This document shows positions 14,751 through 22,199 of a DNA stretch of 32,445 bases, in pieces. Position 1 is the first letter of the stretch. Each line of letters starts with the position of its first letter. The translations under genes were made by a program, and so were the position numbers. This stretch comes from Scatomorpha sp964535405 (lineage in GTDB: Bacteria; Bacillota; Clostridia; Oscillospirales; Oscillospiraceae), in the NCBI GenBank assembly GCA_964535405.1, contig CAZHUG010000022.1, positions 1 to 32,445 of the forward strand, read 5' to 3'. The notes under the pieces were generated by a model. That model did not search any database. It was not told the DNA's origin and saw only the letters and a program-made list of their open reading frames with translations.

Positions 14751-15308
14751 TTATTTCTGCTCAATATATCCCTTTAGCATATCGAGAATCGCGTCGTCCT
14801 CGTCCATAAAGAAAACGAATCCGTGATCGCCGTTATCACCCATGTCGGGCAGCGTGCGATAGAAGTTCATCGCGCTCTCCTGCTCGCTCCCTGTGCGTAT
14901 GGTGTCAATTTCACCGTCGGCGTACTGCACATCGATGCTGTATATTGCGTCGGTAGTGAATACCTCGTAGTGATACGGGTCTGCAACGGTGATAGCCTCG
15001 ACGTTCAGCAGAGCGTCAAAAAGGTCCCTGGCTTCGTCAGCGCTGAGCTCCGTGGTCTTATCGTCATAAGTGATGATAATTTTCGCAATATCGTCCGCGG
15101 TCCCTGTCACCATAGACTCTTCACCGGTGACGTGAGCCGAGGTCGGCAGCGGTGTATCATCCGGCGACGGATCCGTTGAGGGATCAATTGTGTTTGTCTC
15201 AGCAGGGTCAGGTGTAGGTGAGTTTTTCCCACCATCATCTTTAGAGGCTGAGCATGCGGATAGCAAAGTGAGAACCAGTACGAGTGCCAGTAGGGCATTC
15301 TTTTTCAT
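14751..15308 (-). CDS. Secreted lipoprotein of unknown function
   Basis: 185 residues. A classical lipoprotein signal ends with LLSAC (Cys19), so the mature protein is lipid-anchored on the outer face of the membrane. Residues 20-65 form a flexible Asp/Pro/Thr/Ser linker ('PTPDPAETNTIDPSTDPSPDD'). A compact acidic domain follows ('AKIIITYDDKTTELSADEARDLFDALLNVEAI ... YSIDVQYADGEIDTIRTG'). The strand pattern resembles small PepSY- or DUF-type lipoprotein domains, but no family is assigned. The ATG at 15308 has AAGGAGG 7 bases upstream. It runs towards the carboxypeptidase gene with a 223-base gap. Confidence 0.8.
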   Translation of the reverse strand: MKKNALLALVLVLTLLSACSASKDDGGKNSPTPDPAETNTIDPSTDPSPDDTPLPTSAHVTGEESMVTGTADDIAKIIITYDDKTTELSADEARDLFDALLNVEAITVADPYHYEVFTTDAIYSIDVQYADGEIDTIRTGSEQESAMNFYRTLPDMGDNGDHGFVFFMDEDDAILDMLKGYIEQK

Positions 15309-15484
15309 AATAGTGCCTCCTTACAGATTTTAAGTGAATAGGCTTATCCACTTGCAGTATAGACGACGCTTCTGCATGTTTGTTTCACCTTATACTGTGA
15401 ACAATAAATGACTAAATTGTTAAAAGAAATGTTATTATGCTCCCCGCAACGGCACTTTATGTGCCGAGCCGCTATACGTCTGCC

Positions 15485-15513
15485 GTGACAGATGACTTCT
15501 TCGATGATATAAT
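15485..15513 (+). promoter_or_regulatory. Promoter of the esterase gene
   Basis: GTGACA (15485-15490), 17 bases, TATAAT (15508-15513), 40 bases before the GTG start. One mismatch to consensus. Confidence 0.7.
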
Positions 15514-15553
15514 GTGGGCATATTATATCTCTATACCCGGAGGTTGAACGCTT

Positions 15554-16486
15554 GTGAAGCCATATAACATACATCCCGATTTTTCAAGGTTTAGGAGCGT
15601 CAAAATGCCGCTCTCCCCTGCGATACTGCCGAGCATCAACTATCTGCTGCCGCAGGTGCTCAGCCGCCTGAAGCTGCCGGAGGGAGTCAGGGAGAGGATA
15701 TTTAAAATCCCCGGCTACCAGTCTGCGGAGATTCGCCTCTCCATCTTCGAGCCGGAGGCGGACAGCGCCGCGCCTCTGCCCTGCCTTGTGTACTTCCACG
15801 GCGGAGCCTTCGCAATACAGGCCGCACCCCAGCACAGGCGGCAGGCCTGTGAGTTTGCGCTGGAGACGCCCTGCAGGGTCGCTTTTGTGGATTACAGGCT
15901 GCTGCCGGATAACGCCTTTCCCGTCGGGCTTGAGGACTGCTTCGCCGCATATGGCTGGCTGCGTGATAATGCCGCCATGCTCGGCGTTGACGAGCGCCGC
16001 ATAGCCGTCGGGGGTGACAGCGCAGGTGGCGCGCTCGCCGCGGGAGTTTGTCTTATGGCGCGTGACCGCGGTCTCACCATGCCCTGCTTTCAGATGCTCA
16101 TCTACCCCGTGACAGACAGGCGGCAGACCAGCGATTCTATGCGCAAGTTTTCTGACACACCGCTCTGGAACGGCAGGCTGAATGCGGACATGTGGAAAAT
16201 GTATCTCAAAGGCGGCGAACCGGAAAATCCCGAGTACGCGTCCCCCGCGGAGGCCGCCACGCTCGCGGGTATGCCGCCGAGCTATGTCGAGGTTGCGGAA
16301 TTTGACTGCCTGCATGACGAGGGTGTAGCCTACGCCCAGCGGCTCAGAGGAGACGGAGTTTCCTGCGAGTTATACGAGACGCAGGGCACCATACACGGCT
16401 TTGAGCTTGCAAAGAGCAGCTCAATTGTAGCTGCCGCAACTGCGCGGAGAGTCGAGAGACTCAGGGCCGCATTTGGTGATAAATAG
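15554..16486 (+). CDS. Alpha/beta hydrolase, HSL-type esterase
   Basis: 310 residues. The oxyanion-hole HGG is at 82-84 ('YFHGGAFA') and the nucleophile Ser156 lies in GDSAG. The remaining triad is Asp251 ('EFDCLHDEG') and His281 ('TIHGFEL'). This is the hormone-sensitive-lipase family of short-chain carboxylesterases. There is no signal peptide, so it is cytoplasmic. The natural ester is unknown. The GTG start at 15554 has GGAGG 10 bases upstream. It is a single-gene unit with its own promoter and a shared terminator. Confidence 0.88.
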   Translation: MKPYNIHPDFSRFRSVKMPLSPAILPSINYLLPQVLSRLKLPEGVRERIFKIPGYQSAEIRLSIFEPEADSAAPLPCLVYFHGGAFAIQAAPQHRRQACEFALETPCRVAFVDYRLLPDNAFPVGLEDCFAAYGWLRDNAAMLGVDERRIAVGGDSAGGALAAGVCLMARDRGLTMPCFQMLIYPVTDRRQTSDSMRKFSDTPLWNGRLNADMWKMYLKGGEPENPEYASPAEAATLAGMPPSYVEVAEFDCLHDEGVAYAQRLRGDGVSCELYETQGTIHGFELAKSSSIVAAATARRVERLRAAFGDK

Positions 16487-16491
16487 GGACA

Positions 16492-16527
16492 AAAAGTGCC
16501 GGGCGCTGAGAGTAGCCCGGCACTTTT
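16492..16527. terminator. Bidirectional terminator, esterase/pseudouridine synthase
   Basis: AAAGTGCCGGGC pairs with GCCCGGCACTTT across a 10-base loop, flanked by A and T tracts, between convergent genes. Confidence 0.85.
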
Positions 16528-16536
16528 ATATGTTTA

Positions 16537-17316
16537 TCAGAAATTTTGGCTGAGCTCGCGCAGCTCCTCCTGCGTGACATAGCGCCACTGACCAAGCTTT
16601 AAGCTGCCGAGCTCGATATTCATGATGCGAACGCGTTGAAGCGAGGTCACCTTATAGCCCAGCTCGGTGCACATCCGCCTGATCTGGCGGTTTAGCCCCT
16701 GAGTCAGGGTAATCCGGAACTTATGTGAGTCAACCTGCTCGACCTCGCACTTATTCGTTAGCTCGCGCGTCTTTGTGCGCATGTTGGTTATCTCCACACC
16801 GTCGGACAGCTTTCGGAGGAAGGCCGGCGTGATAAACCTGTTTACCTGCACGATATATTCCTTCTCGTGCCTATTCTCTGCTCGCAGAATCTTGTTTACC
16901 ACATCGCCGTCGCTCGTCAGGAGGATGAGCCCCGAGGAATCCTTGTCCAGCCTGCCGATCGGAAAAATTCGCTCGCGAAAGTTCACGAAATCCGTTATAT
17001 TTCCCTGCGTTTCCAGCTGCGTGCTGCAGGTTATTCCAACCGGCTTATTCAGGGCAATGTATACATGACTCTTCTTGCTTTTTATCTCCTGCCCGTCCAC
17101 CAGCACGGTTTGCCCCTGCCCTACCTTGGAACCCAGAGTCGCCAAAACGCCGTCAATTTTGACGCGCTGTTCCTCGACGAGCCTGTCGGCTGCCCTGCGC
17201 GAGCAGTAGCCGGAGGAGGTCAAAAATTTATTTATCCGCAGCAGCTCACGCTCATCGCGCTCTATAATCTGTGGCGCGGCGTCATCGGCCTGTTTCAAAT
17301 GATATGCTTTCTTCAT
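16537..17316 (-). CDS. rluF: 23S rRNA pseudouridine synthase, RluF-like
   Basis: 259 residues. The S4 RNA-binding domain lies at about 26-75 ('LLRINKFLTSSGYCSRRAADRLVEEQRVKIDG'). It is followed by an RsuA/RluB/E/F-type catalytic domain with Asp124 in 'GRLDKDSSGLILLT' and the 'RQIRRMCTELGYKVTSLQRVRI' block. The opening 'NKPVGITCSTQ' is characteristic of the RluF branch, which modifies U2604 in E. coli 23S rRNA. RluF is distinguished here from RluB by that motif only, so the subfamily is probable rather than certain. A good promoter precedes it. Confidence 0.85.
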   Translation of the reverse strand: MKKAYHLKQADDAAPQIIERDERELLRINKFLTSSGYCSRRAADRLVEEQRVKIDGVLATLGSKVGQGQTVLVDGQEIKSKKSHVYIALNKPVGITCSTQLETQGNITDFVNFRERIFPIGRLDKDSSGLILLTSDGDVVNKILRAENRHEKEYIVQVNRFITPAFLRKLSDGVEITNMRTKTRELTNKCEVEQVDSHKFRITLTQGLNRQIRRMCTELGYKVTSLQRVRIMNIELGSLKLGQWRYVTQEELRELSQNF

Positions 17317-17360
17317 AAAATCCCTTTTTCGCTCGTATTCTCAATATGGCGAGTACATTG

Positions 17361-17389
17361 ATTATACGTCTATAGCCGCAGCATGTAAA
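17361..17389 (-). promoter_or_regulatory. Promoter of the pseudouridine synthase gene
   Basis: On the minus strand: TTTACA (17384-17389), 17 bases, TATAAT (17361-17366), about 45 bases before the ATG. Confidence 0.72.
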
Positions 17390-17418
17390 GGCAGATTGTC
17401 AGCAAAGGTCAAAATTAA

Positions 17419-17450
17419 GAGTCTGCAACATAATTTTGTTGCAGACTCTC
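17419..17450 (-). terminator. Terminator of the 53-residue gene
   Basis: AGAGTCTGCAACA pairs with TGTTGCAGACTCT across TAATTT, followed on the minus strand by TAATTTTGA. It begins about 10 bases past the stop of the small gene and supports that gene being real. Confidence 0.75.
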
Positions 17451-17459
17451 AGGTTTTGC

Positions 17460-17621
17460 TTAGAAAATAGGGCTTTCTTCGTAGCCTTCGACTACAATTG
17501 GTGCCTCGTTCACGCTTTTCTTTATAGGGATCTTTGCAACGCCGGAAGCATCGAACTTCGTGGCTTTCCGCTGCTCTGTATCAAGCGTGATATCGTTCTG
17601 ACGCTTTTTCTTTTTTGACAT
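17460..17621 (-). CDS. Small basic hypothetical protein, 53 residues
   Basis: Reads MSKKKKRQNDITLDTEQRKA..., ending ..VEGYEESPIF. The N-terminus is strongly basic, the middle carries 'FDASGVAKIPIKKSVNEAP' and the C-terminus is acidic; no membrane segment. The ATG at 17621 has GGGTGAT about 6 bases upstream, and a clean terminator follows the stop. The frame is coherent in composition and flanked by signals on both sides, which is why it is called despite its size. No family is recognised. It follows the MarR gene on the same strand with a 117-base gap. Confidence 0.6.
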   Translation of the reverse strand: MSKKKKRQNDITLDTEQRKATKFDASGVAKIPIKKSVNEAPIVVEGYEESPIF

Positions 17622-17738
17622 ATTATCACCCACTACAAGTATTCCCTGAAGTGGTCAAAAATACGCATCCTGCAGAAAGCCACTTTTTCTTTTTTTAGTC
17701 ATGCTCAACGGCCTTAAAAATGAACACGGTTTTTCCGC

Positions 17739-18317
17739 TTAGTCCTCATGACGACGGCAGCCGCGACCGTGCTCGCCGCCATCTCTGCGTCTGCCGCGTT
17801 TGCCATGTCCGGATCCACGACCAGAGCCATGTCCCGGGCAATCGCGTCTGTGAGGGCCGGAATGCCCGGCCTGATCATCCACGCCTGCGCCAGCCTTGCT
17901 CTCAAGCTCGTCAATGAGCCGCTCGAGATAGCCGGAAAGCGCCTTCTGCTCCTCATCCGTGAGCACGGTGAGGAAATCCTCACGCCCGGTCTTTTCCTCG
18001 GACATACTCTCAGCCGCCTCTGCTCCCAGCTTCGTGAGCCTGATCTGCATGACACGGCGGTCCTCCTCAGACTGCTGCCTCGTGATGTACTGCTTGGTTT
18101 CCAGCTTTCCCAGAAGTTCTGCCAGTGACTGCTTGCGCATATCCAGCAGATAGCCCAGCTCGCGCTGGCTGATCTCCGGCTGCAGCTTCAGCATCGAGAG
18201 AATGCGCCCTTGTCCGCGGTGCGGATCTCCGCACTCACCTCTCCTGCCCTGATGCCCATAATATCGGCGAGAGAGGAACTCAATTCGCCTCAGTTGTTCT
18301 AAAATATCGCTTTTCAA
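17739..18317 (-). CDS. MarR family regulator with Gly/His/Arg-rich tail
   Basis: 192 residues from TTG 18317, which has GGAGG 7 bases upstream; the frame is open further upstream without a ribosome site. The winged HTH is clear: 'GRILSMLKLQPEISQRELGYLLDMRKQSLAELLGKLETKQYITRQQSEEDRRVMQIRLT', containing the MarR wing 'SEEDRRVMQIRLT'. The dimer helices lie at about 95-140. The last 45 residues are unusual: a disordered tail with many Gly, His and Arg ('GPHRRDCPGHGSGRGSGHGK'). Such tails occur in some clostridial MarR proteins and could bind metal, which is untested. No obvious target gene is adjacent. Confidence 0.82.
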   Translation of the reverse strand: MKSDILEQLRRIEFLSRRYYGHQGRRGECGDPHRGQGRILSMLKLQPEISQRELGYLLDMRKQSLAELLGKLETKQYITRQQSEEDRRVMQIRLTKLGAEAAESMSEEKTGREDFLTVLTDEEQKALSGYLERLIDELESKAGAGVDDQAGHSGPHRRDCPGHGSGRGSGHGKRGRRRDGGEHGRGCRRHED

Positions 18318-18522
18318 AAATTTTCCTCCAGTCCGTCCCAGTCCTATGGAACCTGCGCAGAATGAAACACTCCATCTGCATTGCTCGTATTCGTCAGTGC
18401 CTGAACTTTTGCGCGTCCGCATTGGTCAGGTGCATTACCATTATAGTCACGTACCTGACGTTTGTCAAGTGCTAAATGCAATATTTTTGAAATTCTCGGG
18501 TATGCGCCACTCTTCGCATAGC

Positions 18523-18561
18523 AAAAGCGCGCAAGTCTCCGATTGGACTTGTGCGCTTTAC
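18523..18561 (-). terminator. Terminator of the SDR gene
   Basis: AAAGCGCGCAAGTC pairs with GACTTGTGCGCTTT (one wobble) and is followed on the minus strand by TTTTGCT. It lies about 40 bases past the SDR stop. Confidence 0.7.
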
Positions 18562-18600
18562 TACTGTAAATTTATATATGTCTGCGGCTCTCAGTTCTAT

Positions 18601-19449
18601 TTAAAGGCCGCTTGCACGCCGGGCATTTCCTTCAGCCTGCGCCGCATTGATACTCGCAACCGTTCCCCCGTCGCAAAGAATATCAGTGCCGGTAATATAA
18701 CTGGCGGCATCACTCACGAGGAAGGCCATGACGCGCGCTATTTCCACAGACGCTCCGACCCTTCCAAGCGCACCGTTCTCAGCAATCGAGGATGCGGCCT
18801 CGCCTTCTATTTTGCCCATTGGAGTTGCGAAGGTCCCCGGGGATATGGAGACTACTCTTATGCCGCGTGAGCCGAATCTGCAGGCGTTTTGCGCGGAGTA
18901 CCACTTGACAAAGTTCTTTGAAATTGAGTAAGCCGCTCCGCTTTGAGCCGACTCGGGTGCCATGTAAATTACTCCAAGCATCGACTCAAGGAACTGCTCC
19001 GGCGCGGCGAAACTATCCATATACAGATCAATCGGGATCTGGTTACTCGGTATCATATATGCCGACATGGAGGCGACATTAAGTATGCAGCTTCCCGCAC
19101 CCATAACAGCAGACATCTCCTCGTTTATGCAGATGGTGCCAATTGCATTAATGGTAAAAATACTTGCAGGGTCAGTCATCTTAGGCGAAACACCGGCCGC
19201 GTGTATGACCGCCTTGACATTGCCCTTTGAGGCTGAATATAAGGCAAGCTTCCGCACAGAGTCACGGTCACTCGCGTCGCAGGGGAAAGCCTCGGCATTT
19301 ATGCCAAGAGCCTGGAGCTCTGCAATGGCATTTTCAAGCTTGCTGACTGTTCTGCCAACGAGGATAACATCGCAATCGCCGCCTACGAGCTTTGCGGCCT
19401 CGAAGCCCATACCGCTTCCTCCGCCGGTTATTACACAAATATTTTTCAT
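18601..19449 (-). CDS. Short-chain dehydrogenase/reductase
   Basis: 282 residues, NAD(P)-dependent Rossmann enzyme. The dinucleotide motif is T8-G-G-G-S-G-M-G15, with Asn101, Ser127/129 and Y174-S-I-S-K178 as the catalytic set. 'GTDILCDGGTVAS' is the usual C-terminal block. A long insertion between Ser and Tyr ('PIDLYMDSFAAPEQFLESMLGV') resembles the 3-alpha-hydroxysteroid dehydrogenase/carbonyl reductase subgroup, so a steroid or carbonyl substrate is possible but unproven. AAAGAGGTG precedes the ATG. It has its own promoter and is divergent from the CoA-transferase. Confidence 0.85.
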   Translation of the reverse strand: MKNICVITGGGSGMGFEAAKLVGGDCDVILVGRTVSKLENAIAELQALGINAEAFPCDASDRDSVRKLALYSASKGNVKAVIHAAGVSPKMTDPASIFTINAIGTICINEEMSAVMGAGSCILNVASMSAYMIPSNQIPIDLYMDSFAAPEQFLESMLGVIYMAPESAQSGAAYSISKNFVKWYSAQNACRFGSRGIRVVSISPGTFATPMGKIEGEAASSIAENGALGRVGASVEIARVMAFLVSDAASYITGTDILCDGGTVASINAAQAEGNARRASGL

Positions 19450-19503
19450 ATTCGCACCTCTTTCTTCAAATTATTGACGAAAAACGTTCTCTTATTATCG
19501 TTC

Positions 19504-19532
19504 AGTATAATCACTTTCTGCGCGCGAGTCAA
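19504..19532 (-). promoter_or_regulatory. Promoter of the SDR gene
   Basis: On the minus strand: TTGACT (19527-19532), 17 bases, TATACT (19504-19509), one mismatch in each box. Confidence 0.75.
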
Positions 19533-19560
19533 GGACAATTGTGCGCATGTTGTGGATATT

Positions 19561-19597
19561 AATTTAACAACAGGATAAACAATTTAACGACAGGGTA
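19561..19597. promoter_or_regulatory. Direct repeats upstream of the SDR promoter
   Basis: AATTTAACAACAGGATA (19561-19577) and AATTTAACGACAGGGTA (19581-19597) repeat with a 20-base period, about two helical turns. They lie about 30 bases upstream of the SDR -35 box, an activator-like position, in the divergent gap with the CoA-transferase. Confidence 0.5.
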
Positions 19598-19748
19598 GTT
19601 ATTTTGACAACTATTGTTTTGGAATCTCCCCTGCGCTAAGCCCGCTAGAAATGTTTCCTGATTTAGAGCAAAATAGCGAATTTTGCAGGGATTTTAAATA
19701 TAATTGGACGACATGAGTTTTTTCTAATACAATAGAGTTGATGTACGT

Positions 19749-19792
19749 CCGCCATGTCGCCCATGGCATCCATTGGGCGACTTAATTGGCGG
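19749..19792 (+). promoter_or_regulatory. Two-step stem-loop in the CoA-transferase leader
   Basis: CCGCCA (19749-19754) with TGGCGG (19787-19792) encloses GTCGCCCA (19756-19763) with TGGGCGAC (19774-19781). There is no U tract, so it is not a terminator. It lies about 95 bases before the start codon. A possible promoter TTGGAC-18-TACAAT lies just upstream. The rest of the 19450-19885 gap shows nothing else. Confidence 0.45.
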
Positions 19793-19885
19793 ATTAAAAC
19801 AGTTGAAAAATATTTTCGGTCGCCTGATCAGCTGCCGGAAAACCTTCAAAATGAGTAAATAGCAGTTTAATAAGGAGAGATGTTT

Positions 19886-21229
19886 ATGGATTTTCAAAAG
19901 AAGTACTCAGGCAAGCTGACCTCAGCAAACGAAGCCGTTAAAGTCATCAAGTCAGGCGATTGGCTTGACTATGGCTGGTGTACCTGCACAGCTAACGCCC
20001 TGGACATAGCGCTGGCGGGCCGCGCCGAGGAATTGACCGATGTCAAGATTCGCGGCGGCGTTTTAACTCACCGTCCCGCAATCGCTGACGTTCCCAACGC
20101 CGCCAAGCATTTCACCTGGAACTCTTGGCACATGAGCGGGATTGAGCGCAAAATGATAAGCGAGGGACTGGCTTACTACGCCCCCGTTCGCTATTCCGAG
20201 CTTCCCGGATATTACTACAACAGCATCGCGGCACCGGACGTTGCCATGCTTCAGGTCGCGCCGATGGACAAGCATGGATACTTCAACTTCGGCCCCAACG
20301 CTTCTCACCTCAAAGCCGTATGCGATGTCGCAAAGGTAATAATTGTCGAGGTCAACGAGAACATCCCGTACTGCCTGGGCGGTTTTGAAAATTGCGTTCA
20401 TATCGATCAGGTCGATATGATTGTCGAGGGCGAGAATCCCCCCATGGAGCAGATGGCGGCCTCCCTCAACCTATCCGATATCGATTTAGCAGTCGCCAAA
20501 CTGGTGGTTGCAGAAATACATGACGGCGCCTGCCTGCAGCTGGGAATCGGCTCCATGCCCAACGCCATCGGTCAGATGGTCGCCGCTTCCGACCTCAAGG
20601 ATCTGGGCGTGCACACGGAGATGTATGTGGACGCTTTTGTCGCAATGGCCAAGGCCGGAAAAATTAACGGCTCGCGCAAAAGCTTCGACAAGGGCCGTCA
20701 GGTCTACACCTTCGGCGCAGGCAACCAGGAGCTCTATGATTATCTGGACAACAACCCGGAGTGCGCCTGCGCGCCCGTGAGCTACGTCAACGACATCGCG
20801 CGCGTGTCCTCGATTGACAACTTCATTTCCATCAACGGAGCGGTCGACATTGACCTGTTTGGACAGGTCTCCTCCGAGTCGAGCGGCCTTCGCCACATCT
20901 CCGGTGCCGGCGGTCAGCAGGATTTCGTCATGGGTGCCTATCTGTCCAAGGGCGGCAAGAGCTTCATTTGCTGCTCCTCCACCGTGACAAACAAGAAAAC
21001 CGGGGAAATGAGCTCAAGAATCCGCCCCACCCTGGTCGAAGGCTCAATAGCCACCTGCACACGCTCGAACCTTCATAAGCTGGTAACAGAATACGGCATC
21101 GTCGATGTCAAGGGTCTGTCTACCTGGGAGCGCACCGAGGCAATAATCGGCATCGCGCATCCGCAATTCAGGGACGAGTTGATTCGCGAAGCTGAAAAGA
21201 TGAACATCTGGCGCAGAAGCAACCGCTAA
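19886..21229 (+). CDS. Acyl-CoA:acetate CoA-transferase (butyryl-CoA:acetate / 4-hydroxybutyrate type)
   Basis: 447 residues from ATG 19886; AAGGAG lies 8 bases upstream, while ATG 19880 is too close to it. This is the acetyl-CoA hydrolase/transferase family. It has 'LQLGIGSMPNAIG' (about 218-229), the active-site Glu in 'LGVHTEMYVD' (E245), and the C-terminal 'SGAGGQQDFVMGAYLSKGGKSF' and 'TTV'-like CoA-binding blocks. Length and motifs match butyryl-CoA:acetate and 4-hydroxybutyrate CoA-transferases, which move CoA between acyl-CoA and acetate in fermentation. The nearby 2-oxoacid oxidoreductase subunit fits amino-acid or pyruvate fermentation. The exact acyl group cannot be read from the sequence. 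Confidence 0.85.
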   Translation: MDFQKKYSGKLTSANEAVKVIKSGDWLDYGWCTCTANALDIALAGRAEELTDVKIRGGVLTHRPAIADVPNAAKHFTWNSWHMSGIERKMISEGLAYYAPVRYSELPGYYYNSIAAPDVAMLQVAPMDKHGYFNFGPNASHLKAVCDVAKVIIVEVNENIPYCLGGFENCVHIDQVDMIVEGENPPMEQMAASLNLSDIDLAVAKLVVAEIHDGACLQLGIGSMPNAIGQMVAASDLKDLGVHTEMYVDAFVAMAKAGKINGSRKSFDKGRQVYTFGAGNQELYDYLDNNPECACAPVSYVNDIARVSSIDNFISINGAVDIDLFGQVSSESSGLRHISGAGGQQDFVMGAYLSKGGKSFICCSSTVTNKKTGEMSSRIRPTLVEGSIATCTRSNLHKLVTEYGIVDVKGLSTWERTEAIIGIAHPQFRDELIREAEKMNIWRRSNR

Positions 21230-21255
21230 TCACTGTGTTAAAAACAAATATATTA

Positions 21256-21300
21256 AAAAACTTCCCCCGCAGGCCGTTTGGTCCTGCGGGGGAAGTTTTT
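21256..21300 (+). terminator. Terminator of the CoA-transferase gene
   Basis: CTTCCCCCGCAGG pairs with CCTGCGGGGGAAG across a 9-base loop, followed by TTTTT. Confidence 0.92.
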
Positions 21301-21340
21301 CGCTTTATTACCATTATCTAAAAACATTTTTCGAAGTCTG

Positions 21341-21490
21341 CTATTTCAGCAGCTCATCGTAGCTTGAATTTAGAACATCCCTTATTGCTCGCAGCTGTGC
21401 GGCCTTGATATGCCGGATGCCGCGCTCGATTTTGACCAGAGTCTCTCTTGTCATTTCCACGCCCTTGAGCTGAAATAGACTTCCCGCCAC
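21341..21490 (-). pseudogene. XRE-type HTH regulator, C-terminal fragment
   Basis: About 49 codons reading 'SLFQLKGVEMTRETLVKIERGIRHIKAAQLRAIRDVL..YDELLK'. This is the second half of a small Cro/CI-type helix-turn-helix protein of the kind common on mobile elements of gut Firmicutes. The first helices are missing. It lies in frame with, and two codons after, the stop of the 48-residue frame upstream, as if a deletion joined two genes. A GTG at 21490 could start it but has no proper ribosome site. Probably not functional as a DNA-binding protein. Confidence 0.65.
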
Positions 21491-21493
21491 TTT

Positions 21494-21640
21494 TCAGTTG
21501 TGGCAGCCACATATGGGGTCGCGGGGAAAGTCGTCTAGTTTTCGCTTTGCAGCAATTTCATCTGGTATGAGGTAAAATAGCGGCAGATAGATAAATTCCT
21601 TTAGCGCCTGCCTGCGCTGTTCATAGATATGCTGTTCCAT
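21494..21640 (-). CDS. Small hypothetical protein, 48 residues
   Basis: Reads MEQHIYEQRRQALKEFIYLP.., ending ..DFPRDPICGCHN. The ATG at 21640 has GGGAGG 5 bases upstream, one of the best ribosome sites in this region. The helical N-terminal half and CxC near the end give no family. The in-frame TGA is followed two codons later by the HTH fragment, so this may be the 5' part of a rearranged gene. The stretch from 21641 to 22199 otherwise holds only the AraC-gene terminator and AT-rich sequence without a supported gene. Confidence 0.45.
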   Translation of the reverse strand: MEQHIYEQRRQALKEFIYLPLFYLIPDEIAAKRKLDDFPRDPICGCHN

Positions 21641-22110
21641 AAATTCCTCCCTGGTTGCTTGGGCGAGCAGCAATGCAAAGCATTGCGACCAGCCTGTTTG
21701 TGATTTATTTGCAAGGAATTTTGTAGTATAATGATATTATAACTCATCACACTACTACCTTGCAATTGAATACGACACAGGCAGGCATAAAATGTTCCTA
21801 AATTTATAAAGTTATGAAAATTATTTTTCCTCCTGTCTTTTGGGTAAATCAGAAACGGATTGACGGATAGGAAACCGCTTAAATTTTCACTTGCAGTTTG
21901 ACACTGAAAGCCACCGTCATTTTGCACAACAAAACAGCCATTTTAAGCTTTTTGAGAAAAGGCGGACATGCGTAATAATTACGTTTTCAAGGCTTTGTTT
22001 TGTGCGATTTGACGGACGAGCCTGTGTGAGCGAATAGAAACTCCGTTTATGATGCAGAGTACGGTTTGAAAAATAGAATGGCTGTAAACGACTTTTAGCA
22101 TCTACGAACG

Positions 22111-22138
22111 CAAAAGAGCCGCCATTGCTGGCAGCCCT
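22111..22138 (-). terminator. Terminator of the AraC-type gene
   Basis: On the minus strand, AGGGCTGCCA pairs with TGGCGGCTCT (two wobbles) across GCAA, then TTTT. It is closely similar to the terminator at 23336. Confidence 0.75.
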
Positions 22139-22199
22139 AAAAAATGAATTTCGTATTTATTTTATGGCATTGGTTGCAACTTTCCCAATTCAAAACTAA

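Noticed and set aside
17714..18055. Alternative minus-strand frame over the MarR tail, suggesting a frameshift
   Set aside because: The alternative frame gives an Ala/Met/Arg sequence with no HTH continuity, and Gly/His-rich tails are known in clostridial MarR proteins; kept as one intact gene.
21490..21500. TGA between the 48-residue frame and the HTH fragment as a selenocysteine codon
   Set aside because: No stem-loop of SECIS type is evident directly downstream and an HTH regulator has no reason to carry selenocysteine; a rearranged gene is simpler.
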